Positions 22,148 to 30,712 of a DNA stretch of 46,698 nt are shown here, in pieces. The notes below the pieces were generated by a model that worked only from the letters and a program-made list of their open reading frames with translations, did not search any database and was not told the origin of the DNA. Source of the DNA: CAYLZO01 sp964387775 (GTDB lineage Bacteria > Chloroflexota > Anaerolineae > JAAYZQ01); NCBI GenBank assembly GCA_964387775.1, contig CAYLZO010000011.1, positions 1-46,698 of the forward strand. The letters run 5' to 3'. Each line of letters starts with the position of its first letter. Position 1 is the first letter of the stretch. The position numbers were made by a program, and so were the translations under genes.

Positions 22148-23296
22148 ATGAAGCCCAAGGGACAGGACTCGAAGGATGGGCTCAGGATCAGCCTCCCCCT
22201 TGATGGACTGGGACCGATATTGAGCGGCCTCCTCGCCACGGCATTGGTGGCCCTCACCCTGCTGGTCGCCATCACCCTGGGCTTGCACGAGCAGACGTTG
22301 GTTGCCGGCATCCGGCCCACGGACACGCCCGGTCCCTCCCTGCCGGCGACAAGTTCCCCTGCCGAGGTGTCGCCCACGCCCCCGCCGACCAGCACCGCGA
22401 ACCCCTCGCCCCTGCCAAGCGAGGTCCCATCGGCCACGCCTACCGAAGCGCCGTCGCGCACGCCCATCGTGGCCTGCAACTATCCCCGTGGCTGGCGCTC
22501 CTACGTCGTGCAGCGGGGCGAGAACTTTCGCACCATCGCGGCGCGCTATGACATCAGCGAGTCCCGGTTGAAGCAAGCCAATTGTCTGCCCAGCTCGGCG
22601 ACAGCCCATACGGGACAGCGTATCTACGTGCCCCACCGGGCGCCCTGCTCCAAGCCCGCCGGCTGGGTCGATTACACCATCCGGCGGGGAGATACCCTCT
22701 CTTCCATCGCCGCGCGCTATGGCCTGCGCGTCGAGCAGTTGAAAAGCGCCAACTGCTTGACGAGCGATACCATCTATGCGGGGGCCACGCTGTGGGTCCC
22801 CTACCAGATGCCGCCTCCGGCTACACCCAAGCCCGAGCCGACTCGCACCCGCCGGCCCACCGTCACGCCCAGCCCGACGTACACCGGCACCGTGACGGCC
22901 ACGCCTAGCCCCTCGCCGACAGCCAGCCCGACGCCGACGGCGACCGGCAGCGGGACGCCCACCACGGTCACGTCCACGCCGACGACGCCCACGCCCGGGA
23001 CCGGCACGCCCGCCACCCCGACGCCGACCTCGACCCCGGCGCCCAGCGACACACCTGGCCCCACCCCGACGACTGGCCCCACCGACACACCTGCGCCACC
23101 CACCGCCACCGGGTCTCCGGCCCCGCCGACGGACACGCCGCCACCCCCGACCGACACCCCCATCCCGCCGACGAATACGCCTGTCCCACCCACCAACACG
23201 CCTGTGCCCCCGACGCATACGCCTCTGCCACCTACGAACACACCCAAACCACCGACCTCCACGCCCGTGCCACCTACAGAGACGCCCGCGTCCTGA
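22148..23296 (+). CDS. Membrane-anchored protein with two LysM domains and a Thr/Pro-rich tail
   Basis: A 382-residue protein with one membrane helix (about 25-48), a Thr/Pro/Ser-rich linker, two LysM repeats (about 118-162 and 178-220) and about 160 residues of Thr/Pro repeats. LysM marks are YVVQRGENFRTIAARYDISE and YTIRRGDTLSSIAARYGLRV, each ending in IYVP or LWVP. LysM domains bind peptidoglycan or other GlcNAc polymers, so the protein probably links membrane and wall. Each LysM is preceded by a Cys and a GW motif (PRGWRSY, PAGWVDY), as in many Chloroflexota LysM proteins. It is followed 51 nt later by the subtilase. Confidence 0.85.
   Translation: MKPKGQDSKDGLRISLPLDGLGPILSGLLATALVALTLLVAITLGLHEQTLVAGIRPTDTPGPSLPATSSPAEVSPTPPPTSTANPSPLPSEVPSATPTEAPSRTPIVACNYPRGWRSYVVQRGENFRTIAARYDISESRLKQANCLPSSATAHTGQRIYVPHRAPCSKPAGWVDYTIRRGDTLSSIAARYGLRVEQLKSANCLTSDTIYAGATLWVPYQMPPPATPKPEPTRTRRPTVTPSPTYTGTVTATPSPSPTASPTPTATGSGTPTTVTSTPTTPTPGTGTPATPTPTSTPAPSDTPGPTPTTGPTDTPAPPTATGSPAPPTDTPPPPTDTPIPPTNTPVPPTNTPVPPTHTPLPPTNTPKPPTSTPVPPTETPAS
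22810..23290 (+). repeat. Low-complexity Thr/Pro codon repeat
   Basis: The 3' part of the LysM gene is built from degenerate units encoding PPTNTPV-like and PTPT-like words. Units are most regular at 23140-23290. Such tracts are prone to slippage. Confidence 0.75.
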
Positions 23297-23347
23297 GAAC
23301 GTGTCTGGTTTTTGGATAATTCCATTACAATAGAGAAAGGAAAAGCA

Positions 23348-26167
23348 ATGAACAACCGAAAAGCCCAAAACATCATCGCCCTCCTCCTCTTGGTGAGCCT
23401 GGTCTTGACCGCAGCCTGGCCGGCCACCGCCCAGGACATCGAACATCCCCGATCCGCCCCCCAGGGGGGCGACCTGCCACCCAGCCTCGTCCCCAGCGAA
23501 GGTCTCGACGACTTTCGAGCGGGCGAGATCCTGGTCAAATTCAAGCCGAGCGCGTCGGCCAGTGCCATAGACGCGGCCCTGACCCGGCACGATGCCTCCT
23601 ACCTGCGCACGCTGCTGGACGGCGGCGTCGAGGTCTGGCAGGTGCCGGCCGGGCGTGAGCTGGCCATCGTCGGCGAGCTAAACGAGAATTCGGCCGTCGA
23701 ATACGCCGAGCCGAACTACCGGTACTATGCCGTGGGCGTGCCCAACGATCCCGAGTACGGGAAACAGTGGGGACACACCCTCATGAACTCCCCCTTGGGT
23801 TGGGACGCGACCACCGGCAGCACGGGCATCACCATCGCCGTCATCGACACGGGCATCGACTACGGCCACCCCGATCTGGCTTCCAAAATCGTAGCCGGCC
23901 AGGACTTTGTGGATGACGACTCGGACGCCACCGACCTGAATGGCCACGGCACCCACGTCGCCGGTATCTCGGCAGCGGTGACGAACAACGGCGTGGGCGT
24001 CGCCGGCATGGACTGGAACGCCCGCATCATGCCCATCCGCGTTCTGAACTACGAAGGTTCGGGCTATACGTCGGACATCATCGACGGCATCTACTGGGCC
24101 TACCAGAATGGGGCCAAAGTGCTCAACTTGAGCCTCGGCGGTCCCAGCTATTCCTCAGCTATGCAGGACGCCATCAATGCCGCCCACGGGGCCGGAAGCC
24201 TGGTGGTGGCCGCCATGGGCAACGACGACACCAGCAGCCCCTTCTACCCGGCGGCCAACAACAACGTCCTGGCCGTCGCTGCCACCGGCCCGTCGGACGT
24301 CAAATCCTCGTTTTCCAACTATGGCAGCCACTGTGACATCGCCGCGCCCGGCGGCGACATGAGCTACTATCACGATCCCGACGGCATCTATAGCACCATG
24401 CCCACCTACGACGTCTACCTGACCACGTCTTATAGCTACTACAAGAACTATGACTTTCTCAACGGCACGTCCCAGGCTTCGCCCTACGTGGCCGGATTGG
24501 CCGCCCTGGTCTGGGCCCTTCAGCCCGGCCTGACGCCCGACGAAGTGCAGACGACCATCCAGGACACCGCCGTCGACCTGGGCGATCCCGGCTGGGACCA
24601 GTTCTACGGCCACGGCCGCATCGACGTCCAGGCGGCCCTACAAGTGGGCGCACCGCCCGCCGTGCCGACGATTGCGCCTATCAGCAACCCCGACGGCGAC
24701 GGAAACTTTCTCGTGGACTGGAACGACGTGCCAACGGCGAGTAGCTACACGCTTGAAGAAGACGACAACCCTTCCTTCAGCTCGCCCAGCACCGCCTACA
24801 GCGGGGCCAACAGCCAGTTAAACGTGACGGGCAAAGGCCCCGGCCCCTGGTACTACCGGGCCCAGGCCCACAACGAGTTTGGCTCCAGTGGCTGGAGTGA
24901 TACCCAGTCGGTGACCGTCAAGCCCAACGCGCCGACACTGAACGCCATCAGCAACGCCGGCAACAGCGACGCCTATACCATAGGTTGGTCGGCGGCGACG
25001 GCGGCGACCGGCTATACACTCCAAGAAGACGACAACGCCTCCTTCAGCAGCCCCCGGATCCGCTACATGGGCTCGGCCCTGTCTTACGACGTGACGGGCC
25101 AACTGGCCGGCACCTGGCACTATCGCGTGCAAGCTCACAACAGCGGCGGAAGCAGCACCTGGAGCAACACCGAGTCGACGACGGTGGACCCCTTGCCCTA
25201 CGCCCCGCCGAACCTCATGGCCATCAGCAACCCCGATGGCGACGGCGACTACCTGGTCGATTGGTCGGACGTGACGGGTGCCACGGGTTACATCCTGGAG
25301 CAGAGCGACAACCCCTTCTTTGTCGACCCCACCCAGGTCTATTCAAACACGGCGACGCAACTGGCGGTGACTAACCAACCCAACGGCCATTGGCACTATC
25401 GCGTTCGGGCCAAGGGGCCGAGCGGCATGAGTGCCTGGAGCCTGGAGCGGGAGACGGTCGTGACCACCTACATCTACCTGCCCTTCGTCGTCAACAATTA
25501 CAAGCCGCCCGCAGCAGGTTTTGATTTCCAGTTCAATGGCTCGGCTCCTGGTTGGGAAGCGCATTCGGGCAGTTGGAGCGTGGATAGCAACTACTACTTT
25601 ACCTCTGGCCTGGCCGGCACCTCCGCTTCTGCAAGTTACACCAGCGACTTTTCCGACCTGGATTACGCCGTCAAACTCTGGCGCAGCGGCTGCGACTCTT
25701 GCGCCAATCGCATCTATGTCCGGGGGACGCCGAATCCACTGACTGCCGACAACCACTGGTACAACGAATACAAGTTCCAGTATACCCGCGGTGGCAGCTA
25801 CTCTATCTGGAAGAGGGTCGCCGGTGGCTCCTCTGTCGCCATCCAGGGTTGGTCCAGCAGTCCGGCCATCAATCCCGGCGACGCCTGGAATACGCTGCGG
25901 GTCGTCGCCAACGGCACGAGCCTCTCCTTCTACGTCAACGGGACCCTGGTGTGGTCGGGGTCTGATAGCTCTCTGGCTTCCGGCCGGGTCGGCATCGGCA
26001 TCTATCGCACCTCAGACAGCAGCGGGGACCTGCTCCGGGCCGATTGGGCCACCCTTTCCGTGCTCAACGCGCAGGGATTCGAACCGGGCTCGATCAGTGC
26101 CGAACAGCAAGCACTGAACGAAGCCGGGAACCAAAGCAGGGCAGGCAGCGAGGACGTCGCGCCCTAG
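23348..26167 (+). CDS. Secreted subtilisin-like serine protease (S8) with fibronectin-like repeats
   Basis: A 939-residue exported protease. The signal peptide (1-29) ends near AQD; an inhibitor-like propeptide follows (GEILVKFKPSAS to VEYAEPNYRYY). The S8 domain (about 150-415) has catalytic Asp167 (AVIDTGID), His200 (NGHGTHVAG) and Ser375 (GTSQASPYVAG), with Asn292 as the oxyanion candidate. Three similar beta domains follow (about 419-505, 508-595, 600-690), each with the order AISNPDGDG, W, TLEEDDNPSFSSP-like, and HYRVQAHN-like motifs. A LamG-like end domain starts near 725 (FDFQFNGSAPGWEAHSGSW). The ATG at 23348 has gaaaggaaaagca before it. A strong terminator follows at 26197. Confidence 0.93.
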   Translation: MNNRKAQNIIALLLLVSLVLTAAWPATAQDIEHPRSAPQGGDLPPSLVPSEGLDDFRAGEILVKFKPSASASAIDAALTRHDASYLRTLLDGGVEVWQVPAGRELAIVGELNENSAVEYAEPNYRYYAVGVPNDPEYGKQWGHTLMNSPLGWDATTGSTGITIAVIDTGIDYGHPDLASKIVAGQDFVDDDSDATDLNGHGTHVAGISAAVTNNGVGVAGMDWNARIMPIRVLNYEGSGYTSDIIDGIYWAYQNGAKVLNLSLGGPSYSSAMQDAINAAHGAGSLVVAAMGNDDTSSPFYPAANNNVLAVAATGPSDVKSSFSNYGSHCDIAAPGGDMSYYHDPDGIYSTMPTYDVYLTTSYSYYKNYDFLNGTSQASPYVAGLAALVWALQPGLTPDEVQTTIQDTAVDLGDPGWDQFYGHGRIDVQAALQVGAPPAVPTIAPISNPDGDGNFLVDWNDVPTASSYTLEEDDNPSFSSPSTAYSGANSQLNVTGKGPGPWYYRAQAHNEFGSSGWSDTQSVTVKPNAPTLNAISNAGNSDAYTIGWSAATAATGYTLQEDDNASFSSPRIRYMGSALSYDVTGQLAGTWHYRVQAHNSGGSSTWSNTESTTVDPLPYAPPNLMAISNPDGDGDYLVDWSDVTGATGYILEQSDNPFFVDPTQVYSNTATQLAVTNQPNGHWHYRVRAKGPSGMSAWSLERETVVTTYIYLPFVVNNYKPPAAGFDFQFNGSAPGWEAHSGSWSVDSNYYFTSGLAGTSASASYTSDFSDLDYAVKLWRSGCDSCANRIYVRGTPNPLTADNHWYNEYKFQYTRGGSYSIWKRVAGGSSVAIQGWSSSPAINPGDAWNTLRVVANGTSLSFYVNGTLVWSGSDSSLASGRVGIGIYRTSDSSGDLLRADWATLSVLNAQGFEPGSISAEQQALNEAGNQSRAGSEDVAP

Positions 26168-26196
26168 AACGCCATAGTGGGCGCCCCGGAAGAACT

Positions 26197-26228
26197 GGGG
26201 CTGCTACCTTTGCCGAGGTAGCAGCCCC
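26197..26228. terminator. Terminator of the subtilase gene
   Basis: GGGGCTGCTACC (26197-26208) and GGTAGCAGCCCC (26217-26228) form a perfect 12-bp stem with an 8-nt loop, followed by TTTC; 30 nt after the stop codon. Confidence 0.85.
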
Positions 26229-26245
26229 TTTCATACATCTTTTGC

Positions 26246-26359
26246 GACTGAGAAGCAAACGACAAGACATGCTCGCTTCGCTCGCAGCCCCCGTCTCGGG
26301 GGCGTCGCCCCGGGGACGGGGCGCTGAGCGAGTACGTGACTGAGAAGCAAACGACAAGA
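26246..26359 (+). repeat. 22-bp direct repeat flanking a GC-rich spacer
   Basis: GACTGAGAAGCAAACGACAAGA occurs at 26246-26267 and again at 26338-26359, 92 bp apart. The second copy ends on the first base of the start codon of the DUF3307 gene. The spacer contains agcccccgtctcggggg, a word also present near 13559. A shorter relative (ctgagaagcaaa) is at about 7957. Confidence 0.8.
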
Positions 26360-26733
26360 TGAGTCTCTTTGATTGGCTGCTCGTTGGCCACCTGGTGGGT
26401 GACTTTTTGTTGCAGAGCGACCGGATGGCCCAAAAGAAGGTCCAAGAAATCTCCTGGATGCTGCGGCACGTCGCCGTCTATATGCTGGTCATTACCGTCG
26501 TCCTGGTGGCCTATGGCCTGCATCATCCGCTGGCCCTGGGTTGGGTCGTCGCTACGTGGCTCTTTCTGACGATCACCCACGTCGTCCTGGATCGACGCCG
26601 GTTTGTGGCCTGCTGGATGGGATTCGCGGGCATATCGCCCGAACACGCCTGGCTGTCGGTCGTCGCAGATCAGGTCTTTCACGTGTTGACCCTGGCCGTC
26701 GTGGCCCAGGTCCTGGCGCTTTCTAGTGGTTGA
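26359..26733 (+). CDS. DUF3307 family membrane protein
   Basis: A 124-residue membrane protein with about four helices. It opens with FDWLLVGHLVGDFLLQSDRM followed by AQKK, the signature of the DUF3307 family, and has a conserved His after WMLRHVAVY and the HVVLDRR motif in the middle. The function of the family is not established. The ATG is at the end of a 22-bp repeat and has no clear ribosome site. The penicillin-binding protein gene starts 15 nt after its stop, so the two are co-transcribed and may act at the same envelope step. Confidence 0.82.
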   Translation: MSLFDWLLVGHLVGDFLLQSDRMAQKKVQEISWMLRHVAVYMLVITVVLVAYGLHHPLALGWVVATWLFLTITHVVLDRRRFVACWMGFAGISPEHAWLSVVADQVFHVLTLAVVAQVLALSSG

Positions 26734-26748
26734 CGGGATCGAGGCGAG

Positions 26749-28896
26749 ATGAAGGTTGCTGCCCGTCTTCTGATAGCTCTGTCGGTCCTGGCCGTCATGA
26801 GCACAAACCTGGCCAGCTGCGCCCCGCCCGCCATCCGTCCCACGGCCACCCTGCCCCCCAGCCCCACGCCCAGCCTCCCCCCGGCCGACGAGACGGCTTA
26901 CACCTTCCTCCAAGCCTGGGGGCAGGAAGATTACGCTACCATGTACAACCTCCTCTCCCCCTCTTCCCGGGCCGAATACAGCCAGGAAGCCTTTGTGCAA
27001 CGCTACCGCAAAGTGGTAGCAGGGGCAGCCCTCCTGGAAGTCATCCCGCGCATCCTGGCCGCCTACCAACCCGGCACCCAGGCCAAGGTCTCTTTTACCA
27101 CGACGTTCCACACCGCCCTGGTGGGCGACTTTGAGGTCGAGAACGAGATGCTGCTGGTCTACGCCCAGGACCGCTGGTGGGTAGAGTGGTCACCGGCCCT
27201 CATCCTGCCCCAGCTAAGCGACGAGACCTTTTTGCGGCTGACGACGCGCTCGCCGTCCCGGGGCAACATCTACGACCGCAACGGCCTGGGGCTGGCCGTC
27301 CAAGCGCAGGAGGTCGAGGTCGGCGTCGTGCCCGGGCAAATCCCCCCGGCCGAGGAGGCCACAGTCTTGGCCAACCTGAGCCAGATCCTGGGCCAACCAG
27401 CCGCCGACCTCCAGGCCCGCTACGCCGAGGCCCGCCCCGACTGGTACGTGCCCCTGGGCCAGATCAGCGCCGAGACCGGCCAGAGCTACTACGAACTACT
27501 GAACGGCCTGCCGGGCGTCGAGCTGCGCGAAGCGTGGCGCCGCGCCTATCACCAGGAGATCATTGCGCCTCACGTCGTCGGCGTGGTCGGCCCCATCCCC
27601 GAGGACGAAGCCGAGTTGTGGCGTGCCCAAGGGTACGCCGGGGACGAGATGGTGGGTCAAACCGGCCTGGAGCGTTGGGGAGAGTCCTACCTGGCCGGCC
27701 AGCGGGGTGGGCGGCTGGAGATCCTGAGCGAAAAGGGAGAGCAGATCGCCGTACTGGCCGACAAACCCTCGCGCGAAAGCAGCAGCCTCTACACCACCTT
27801 CGACCGGGATTTCCAAAAAGAAGTGCAGGCGATCCTCGGCCAGCGGTTGGCGGCCATCGCCGTGCTGGAGGCCCAGACCGGGCGCGTGCTGGCCCTGGCC
27901 ACCTACCCCCTCTTCGACCCCAACCTCTTTGCCGGGGGCATTAGCGATTGGCAGTGGCAGAACCTCCAGGCCGACCAGCGCCGGCCCCTGGTGAACCGGG
28001 CCACCCAGGGCACCTATCCGGCCGGCAGCGTGTTCAAGGTCGTCACCATGGCGGCCGGGATGGAGGCCGGGGGACTGGCCGCCGGGAGCACCTTCCTCTG
28101 CCGGGGCACGTGGACCGGCCTGGGGCCCGAGTGGCCCAAAATCTGCTGGCTCCGCAGCGGCCACGGCAACATCCGCCTGGACAAAGCTCTCAGCGTCTCC
28201 TGCGACATCACCTTCTACCAGGTGGGCCTGATGCTCAACGGCGTGGACCAGGACGTCCTGCCCGAGTACGCCCGGCTTTTCGGCCTGGGCGCGCCCACCG
28301 GCATCGAGGTGGCCGAAGACCCTGGCTTGGTGCCCGATCCGGCCTGGAAGATCCAGGCCAAGGGCGAGGGTTGGGCGCCCGGCGACTCGGTCAACCTGGC
28401 CATCGGCCAGAGCGAGCTGCTGGTCACGCCCCTCCAGATCGCGGTGATGATGGCCGCGGTGGGCAACGGCGGCACCCTCTATCGCCCCCAGACGGTGGAG
28501 CAGATCGCGGCCGATCCGAACAACCCCGACTGGACCTTCGAGCCGGTGGCCGTCGCCCGGCTGCCGATCAGTGACGAGCACCTGGCCGTCATCCAGGACA
28601 GCCTGCACAAGGTGACGTCCGCGGCCTACGGCACGGCCTTCCAGCCTTTCGAGGGCCTGAGCCTGCCCGTCGCGGGCAAGACGGGCACGGCCGAGAGCGG
28701 CCAGCGCAACCCCCACGCCTGGTTCGCCGGCTACGCCCCCGCCGACGACCCCGAAATCGCCATCGCCGTCATCGTCGAGTATTCGGGTGAGGGTGCCACC
28801 CACGCCGCGCCCCTTTTCCGCAAGGTCGTCGAGGCCTATTTCGACATCGAGCCCACGCCGACGCCGGCCCCCACAGAAGCCACACCCTCTCCCTAA
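26749..28896 (+). CDS. Class B penicillin-binding protein, lipoprotein form with MecA_N-like domain
   Basis: Transpeptidase that cross-links peptidoglycan outside the membrane. The protein is 715 residues. The N-terminus has a lipobox (NLASC, Cys24) rather than the usual membrane helix. An NTF2-like MecA_N domain (about 45-155) is followed by the PBP dimerisation domain (SPSRGNIYDRNG to about 340) and the transpeptidase. The active-site motifs are SVFK (in YPAGSVFKVVT), SCD (in SVSCDITFY) and KTG (in AGKTGTAE). The SxD form is as in MrdA/PBP2-like enzymes. The tail is Thr/Pro-rich. The ATG at 26749 follows a gaggcgag ribosome site. Terminator at 28902. Confidence 0.92.
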   Translation: MKVAARLLIALSVLAVMSTNLASCAPPAIRPTATLPPSPTPSLPPADETAYTFLQAWGQEDYATMYNLLSPSSRAEYSQEAFVQRYRKVVAGAALLEVIPRILAAYQPGTQAKVSFTTTFHTALVGDFEVENEMLLVYAQDRWWVEWSPALILPQLSDETFLRLTTRSPSRGNIYDRNGLGLAVQAQEVEVGVVPGQIPPAEEATVLANLSQILGQPAADLQARYAEARPDWYVPLGQISAETGQSYYELLNGLPGVELREAWRRAYHQEIIAPHVVGVVGPIPEDEAELWRAQGYAGDEMVGQTGLERWGESYLAGQRGGRLEILSEKGEQIAVLADKPSRESSSLYTTFDRDFQKEVQAILGQRLAAIAVLEAQTGRVLALATYPLFDPNLFAGGISDWQWQNLQADQRRPLVNRATQGTYPAGSVFKVVTMAAGMEAGGLAAGSTFLCRGTWTGLGPEWPKICWLRSGHGNIRLDKALSVSCDITFYQVGLMLNGVDQDVLPEYARLFGLGAPTGIEVAEDPGLVPDPAWKIQAKGEGWAPGDSVNLAIGQSELLVTPLQIAVMMAAVGNGGTLYRPQTVEQIAADPNNPDWTFEPVAVARLPISDEHLAVIQDSLHKVTSAAYGTAFQPFEGLSLPVAGKTGTAESGQRNPHAWFAGYAPADDPEIAIAVIVEYSGEGATHAAPLFRKVVEAYFDIEPTPTPAPTEATPSP

Positions 28897-28901
28897 CCAG
28901 A

Positions 28902-28933
28902 AAAGGCCCGATTTCAAGAGAAATCAGGCCTTT
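28902..28933. terminator. Bidirectional terminator between the PBP gene and the ribosomal operon
   Basis: AAAGGCC and GGCCTTT (28902-28908, 28927-28933) plus GATTTC and GAAATC (28910-28915, 28920-28925) form one long stem with a single C-A mismatch. On the minus strand it is followed by TTTTC. It can end both the PBP transcript and the ribosomal superoperon. Confidence 0.8.
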
Positions 28934-29029
28934 CGTCCCCCTCCTGTAAGCTCTGCTACAAGAGAAAGCAAAGATACAGCTTGACGCGCTGCGTCTCGGA
29001 CCCAGCGGCTGTCAGAGCGAGCCCTTGGA

Positions 29030-29084
29030 GTTCGTAGTACGCGCTTTAGCGCGTTTCTGCTGCGTTGAAACGCGTACTACGAAC
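29030..29084. repeat. 55-bp inverted repeat downstream of rpsI
   Basis: GTTCGTAGTACGCG (29030-29043) and CGCGTACTACGAAC (29071-29084) are perfect 14-bp inverted copies. An inner GCGTTTC/GAAACGC pair gives an alternative hairpin. It is a dispersed-repeat type also able to act as an RNA 3' end. Confidence 0.75.
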
Positions 29085-29102
29085 AGCCCTTCCGACAAGC
29101 TG

Positions 29103-29501
29103 CTAGCGCTTGGTGTACTGCGGTGCCTTTCGGGCGCGCTTGAGCCCAGGCTTCTTGCGCTCCTTCTCCCTGGGATCGCGCGTCAAATAGCCCGCACGAC
29201 GCAGCGCCGGCTTCAAAGCGGGGTCCACCACGAGCAATGCCCGGGCGATGCCGTGGCGGGTCGCCTGGGCCTGGCCCGTGATCCCGCCGCCTTTGACCAA
29301 CACCGACAGGTTGAAGCGTCCCTCGTTATCCGTCAGCTCCAGGGGGGCCATCACGTCTCCCCAATCCTGCGGGCGTCCAAAGTATTCTTTCAATTCCTTG
29401 TCGTTGATGACGACTTGACCATCACCGGGATAGAGCCGCACCCGAGCGACGGCTCGCTTGCGCCGCCCCACCCCTTCGTAATATCGGACATCTTCGGTCA
29501 T
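29103..29501 (-). CDS. rpsI: Ribosomal protein uS9
   Basis: Small-subunit protein whose basic C-terminal tail reaches the P-site tRNA. The protein is 132 residues with YYEGVGRRKRAVARVRLYPG at the start, VKGGGITGQAQATRHGIARAL in the middle and the C-terminal end YTKR. I chose the ATG at 29501 with gaggattc before it; an upstream extension overlaps rplM and is not used. It is the last gene of the superoperon and starts 10 nt after rplM, the usual rplM-rpsI pair. Confidence 0.97.
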   Translation of the reverse strand: MTEDVRYYEGVGRRKRAVARVRLYPGDGQVVINDKELKEYFGRPQDWGDVMAPLELTDNEGRFNLSVLVKGGGITGQAQATRHGIARALLVVDPALKPALRRAGYLTRDPREKERKKPGLKRARKAPQYTKR

Positions 29502-29511
29502 GAATCCTCCC

Positions 29512-29943
29512 CTACAGTTCCTTCGGCTTGGGCTGCTGAGCCTCGTGGGGATGCGTATCCCCGGCATAGACCTTGAGCTTTTTGATCATGCGCCGTCCCA
29601 GCTTGTTCTTGGGCAACATGCCCTTGACGGCCCGTTGGATCACCCGCTCTGGATTTTTTGCCAGTAGGTCGCGCAGATTAATCTGCCTGATCCCACCGGG
29701 ATAGCCCGTGTGCCGGTAATAGATCTTTTCATCGAGCTTGCGGCCGGTCACCCGCACCTTCTCAGCGTTGACGACGATCACAAAGTCGCCACAATCGAGG
29801 TGCGGGGAAAAGGTCGGCTTGTGTTTGCCCCGCAACATCGGCGCAATCCTCGAAGCCAACCGACCCAGCGTCTGATCTGTGGCATCCACCACGTACCAAT
29901 CGCGTTCGATCTCTTCTTTTTTCGGCGTAAACGTTCTCACCAC
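29512..29943 (-). CDS. rplM: Ribosomal protein uL13
   Basis: Early-assembling large-subunit protein. The protein is 143 residues with the family features WYVVDATDQTLGRLAS, GDFVIVVNAEKVRVTG and the signature VKGMLPKNKLGRRM, then LKVYAGDTHPH. The start is GTG at 29943 or the adjacent GTG at 29940; these codons overlap the truA stop by up to 7 nt, pointing to translational coupling with truA. Confidence 0.97.
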   Translation of the reverse strand: MVRTFTPKKEEIERDWYVVDATDQTLGRLASRIAPMLRGKHKPTFSPHLDCGDFVIVVNAEKVRVTGRKLDEKIYYRHTGYPGGIRQINLRDLLAKNPERVIQRAVKGMLPKNKLGRRMIKKLKVYAGDTHPHEAQQPKPKEL

Positions 29944-30704
29944 TCCACTCCTTCGCGTTCTGCGTAACTGACCCGCATCAGGCAGAGCCCCTGCGGGGGC
30001 GCCACCTTTTTGATCTGGCTCCGATCCCTCGCCCGCAAAATCAGCGCAAAGTCATCCGGCGAGAGGTCCCCCACGCCCACCTGGACCAGGGTCCCGACGA
30101 TGCTCCGCACCATCCGATAGAGAAAGGCGTTGGCCTCGATGTCAAAGGTCAAGAACGGCCGGTCTTGCTGCCATTCGGCCCGGAACACGGTCCGGACCGT
30201 ATTCTCGCCTTGTGGCGGGCGTCCAAAGGTCGCAAAATCCTGGTTGCCTAGCAGGTGCCGGCTGGCCTCGACCATCGGCGCCAGGTCCAGCGTCCGGGTC
30301 ACGTGCCACGCCCGCCGCCTCTCCAGTGGAGAGCGCCATTGCCGGTTCAACACCCTGTAACGATAGGTCCGGCTACGGGCGCTAAAGCGGGGATGGAATC
30401 CCTCCGGCGCCTGGCCCAGCGTCAGGACGGCCACGTCGTGGGCCAGGACGGCGTTGAGCGCCCGGTGGAGGTCGGCCAAGCTGTGCCGCCACTGGACCTC
30501 AAAAGCCACAACCTGCCCCTGGGCGTGCACCCCCCGGTCGGTCCGGCCTGCGCCGATCACGCGCACCTCCGAGCCGGCGACCGATTCGATGGCCTGCTCC
30601 AGCTCGCCCTGAACCGTCCGCGCTTGGGCCTGGACCTGGAACCCGTAAAAGTCCGTTCCGTCGTATTCGATCCTGGCCCAGAGCCACAGGCGGGGCGATT
30701 GCAC
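29937..30704 (-). CDS. truA: tRNA pseudouridine(38-40) synthase
   Basis: Converts uridines 38-40 of the tRNA anticodon arm to pseudouridine. The protein is 255 residues from GTG at 30704. Motifs are IEYDGTDFYGFQVQ, the catalytic block GAGRTDRGVHAQGQVV with the nucleophile Asp in RTD, SARSRTYRYRV, and the C-terminal FLYRMVRSIVGTLVQVGVGD. The longer open frame back to 30776 overlaps rplQ; the GTG lies 8 nt after the rplQ stop with ggag upstream. Its position between rplQ and rplM is the classical arrangement. Confidence 0.94.
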   Translation of the reverse strand: MQSPRLWLWARIEYDGTDFYGFQVQAQARTVQGELEQAIESVAGSEVRVIGAGRTDRGVHAQGQVVAFEVQWRHSLADLHRALNAVLAHDVAVLTLGQAPEGFHPRFSARSRTYRYRVLNRQWRSPLERRRAWHVTRTLDLAPMVEASRHLLGNQDFATFGRPPQGENTVRTVFRAEWQQDRPFLTFDIEANAFLYRMVRSIVGTLVQVGVGDLSPDDFALILRARDRSQIKKVAPPQGLCLMRVSYAEREGVEW

Positions 30705-30712
30705 GCCAGACC

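Noticed and set aside
22810..23290. CRISPR-like array in the repeat tract
   Set aside because: The repeats are degenerate codon repeats for Thr/Pro inside an ORF, without regular spacers.
21749..23590. 613-codon minus-strand ORF
   Set aside because: Antisense to the LysM gene and its neighbours; Arg/Gly repeats come from reverse reading of the Thr/Pro tract.
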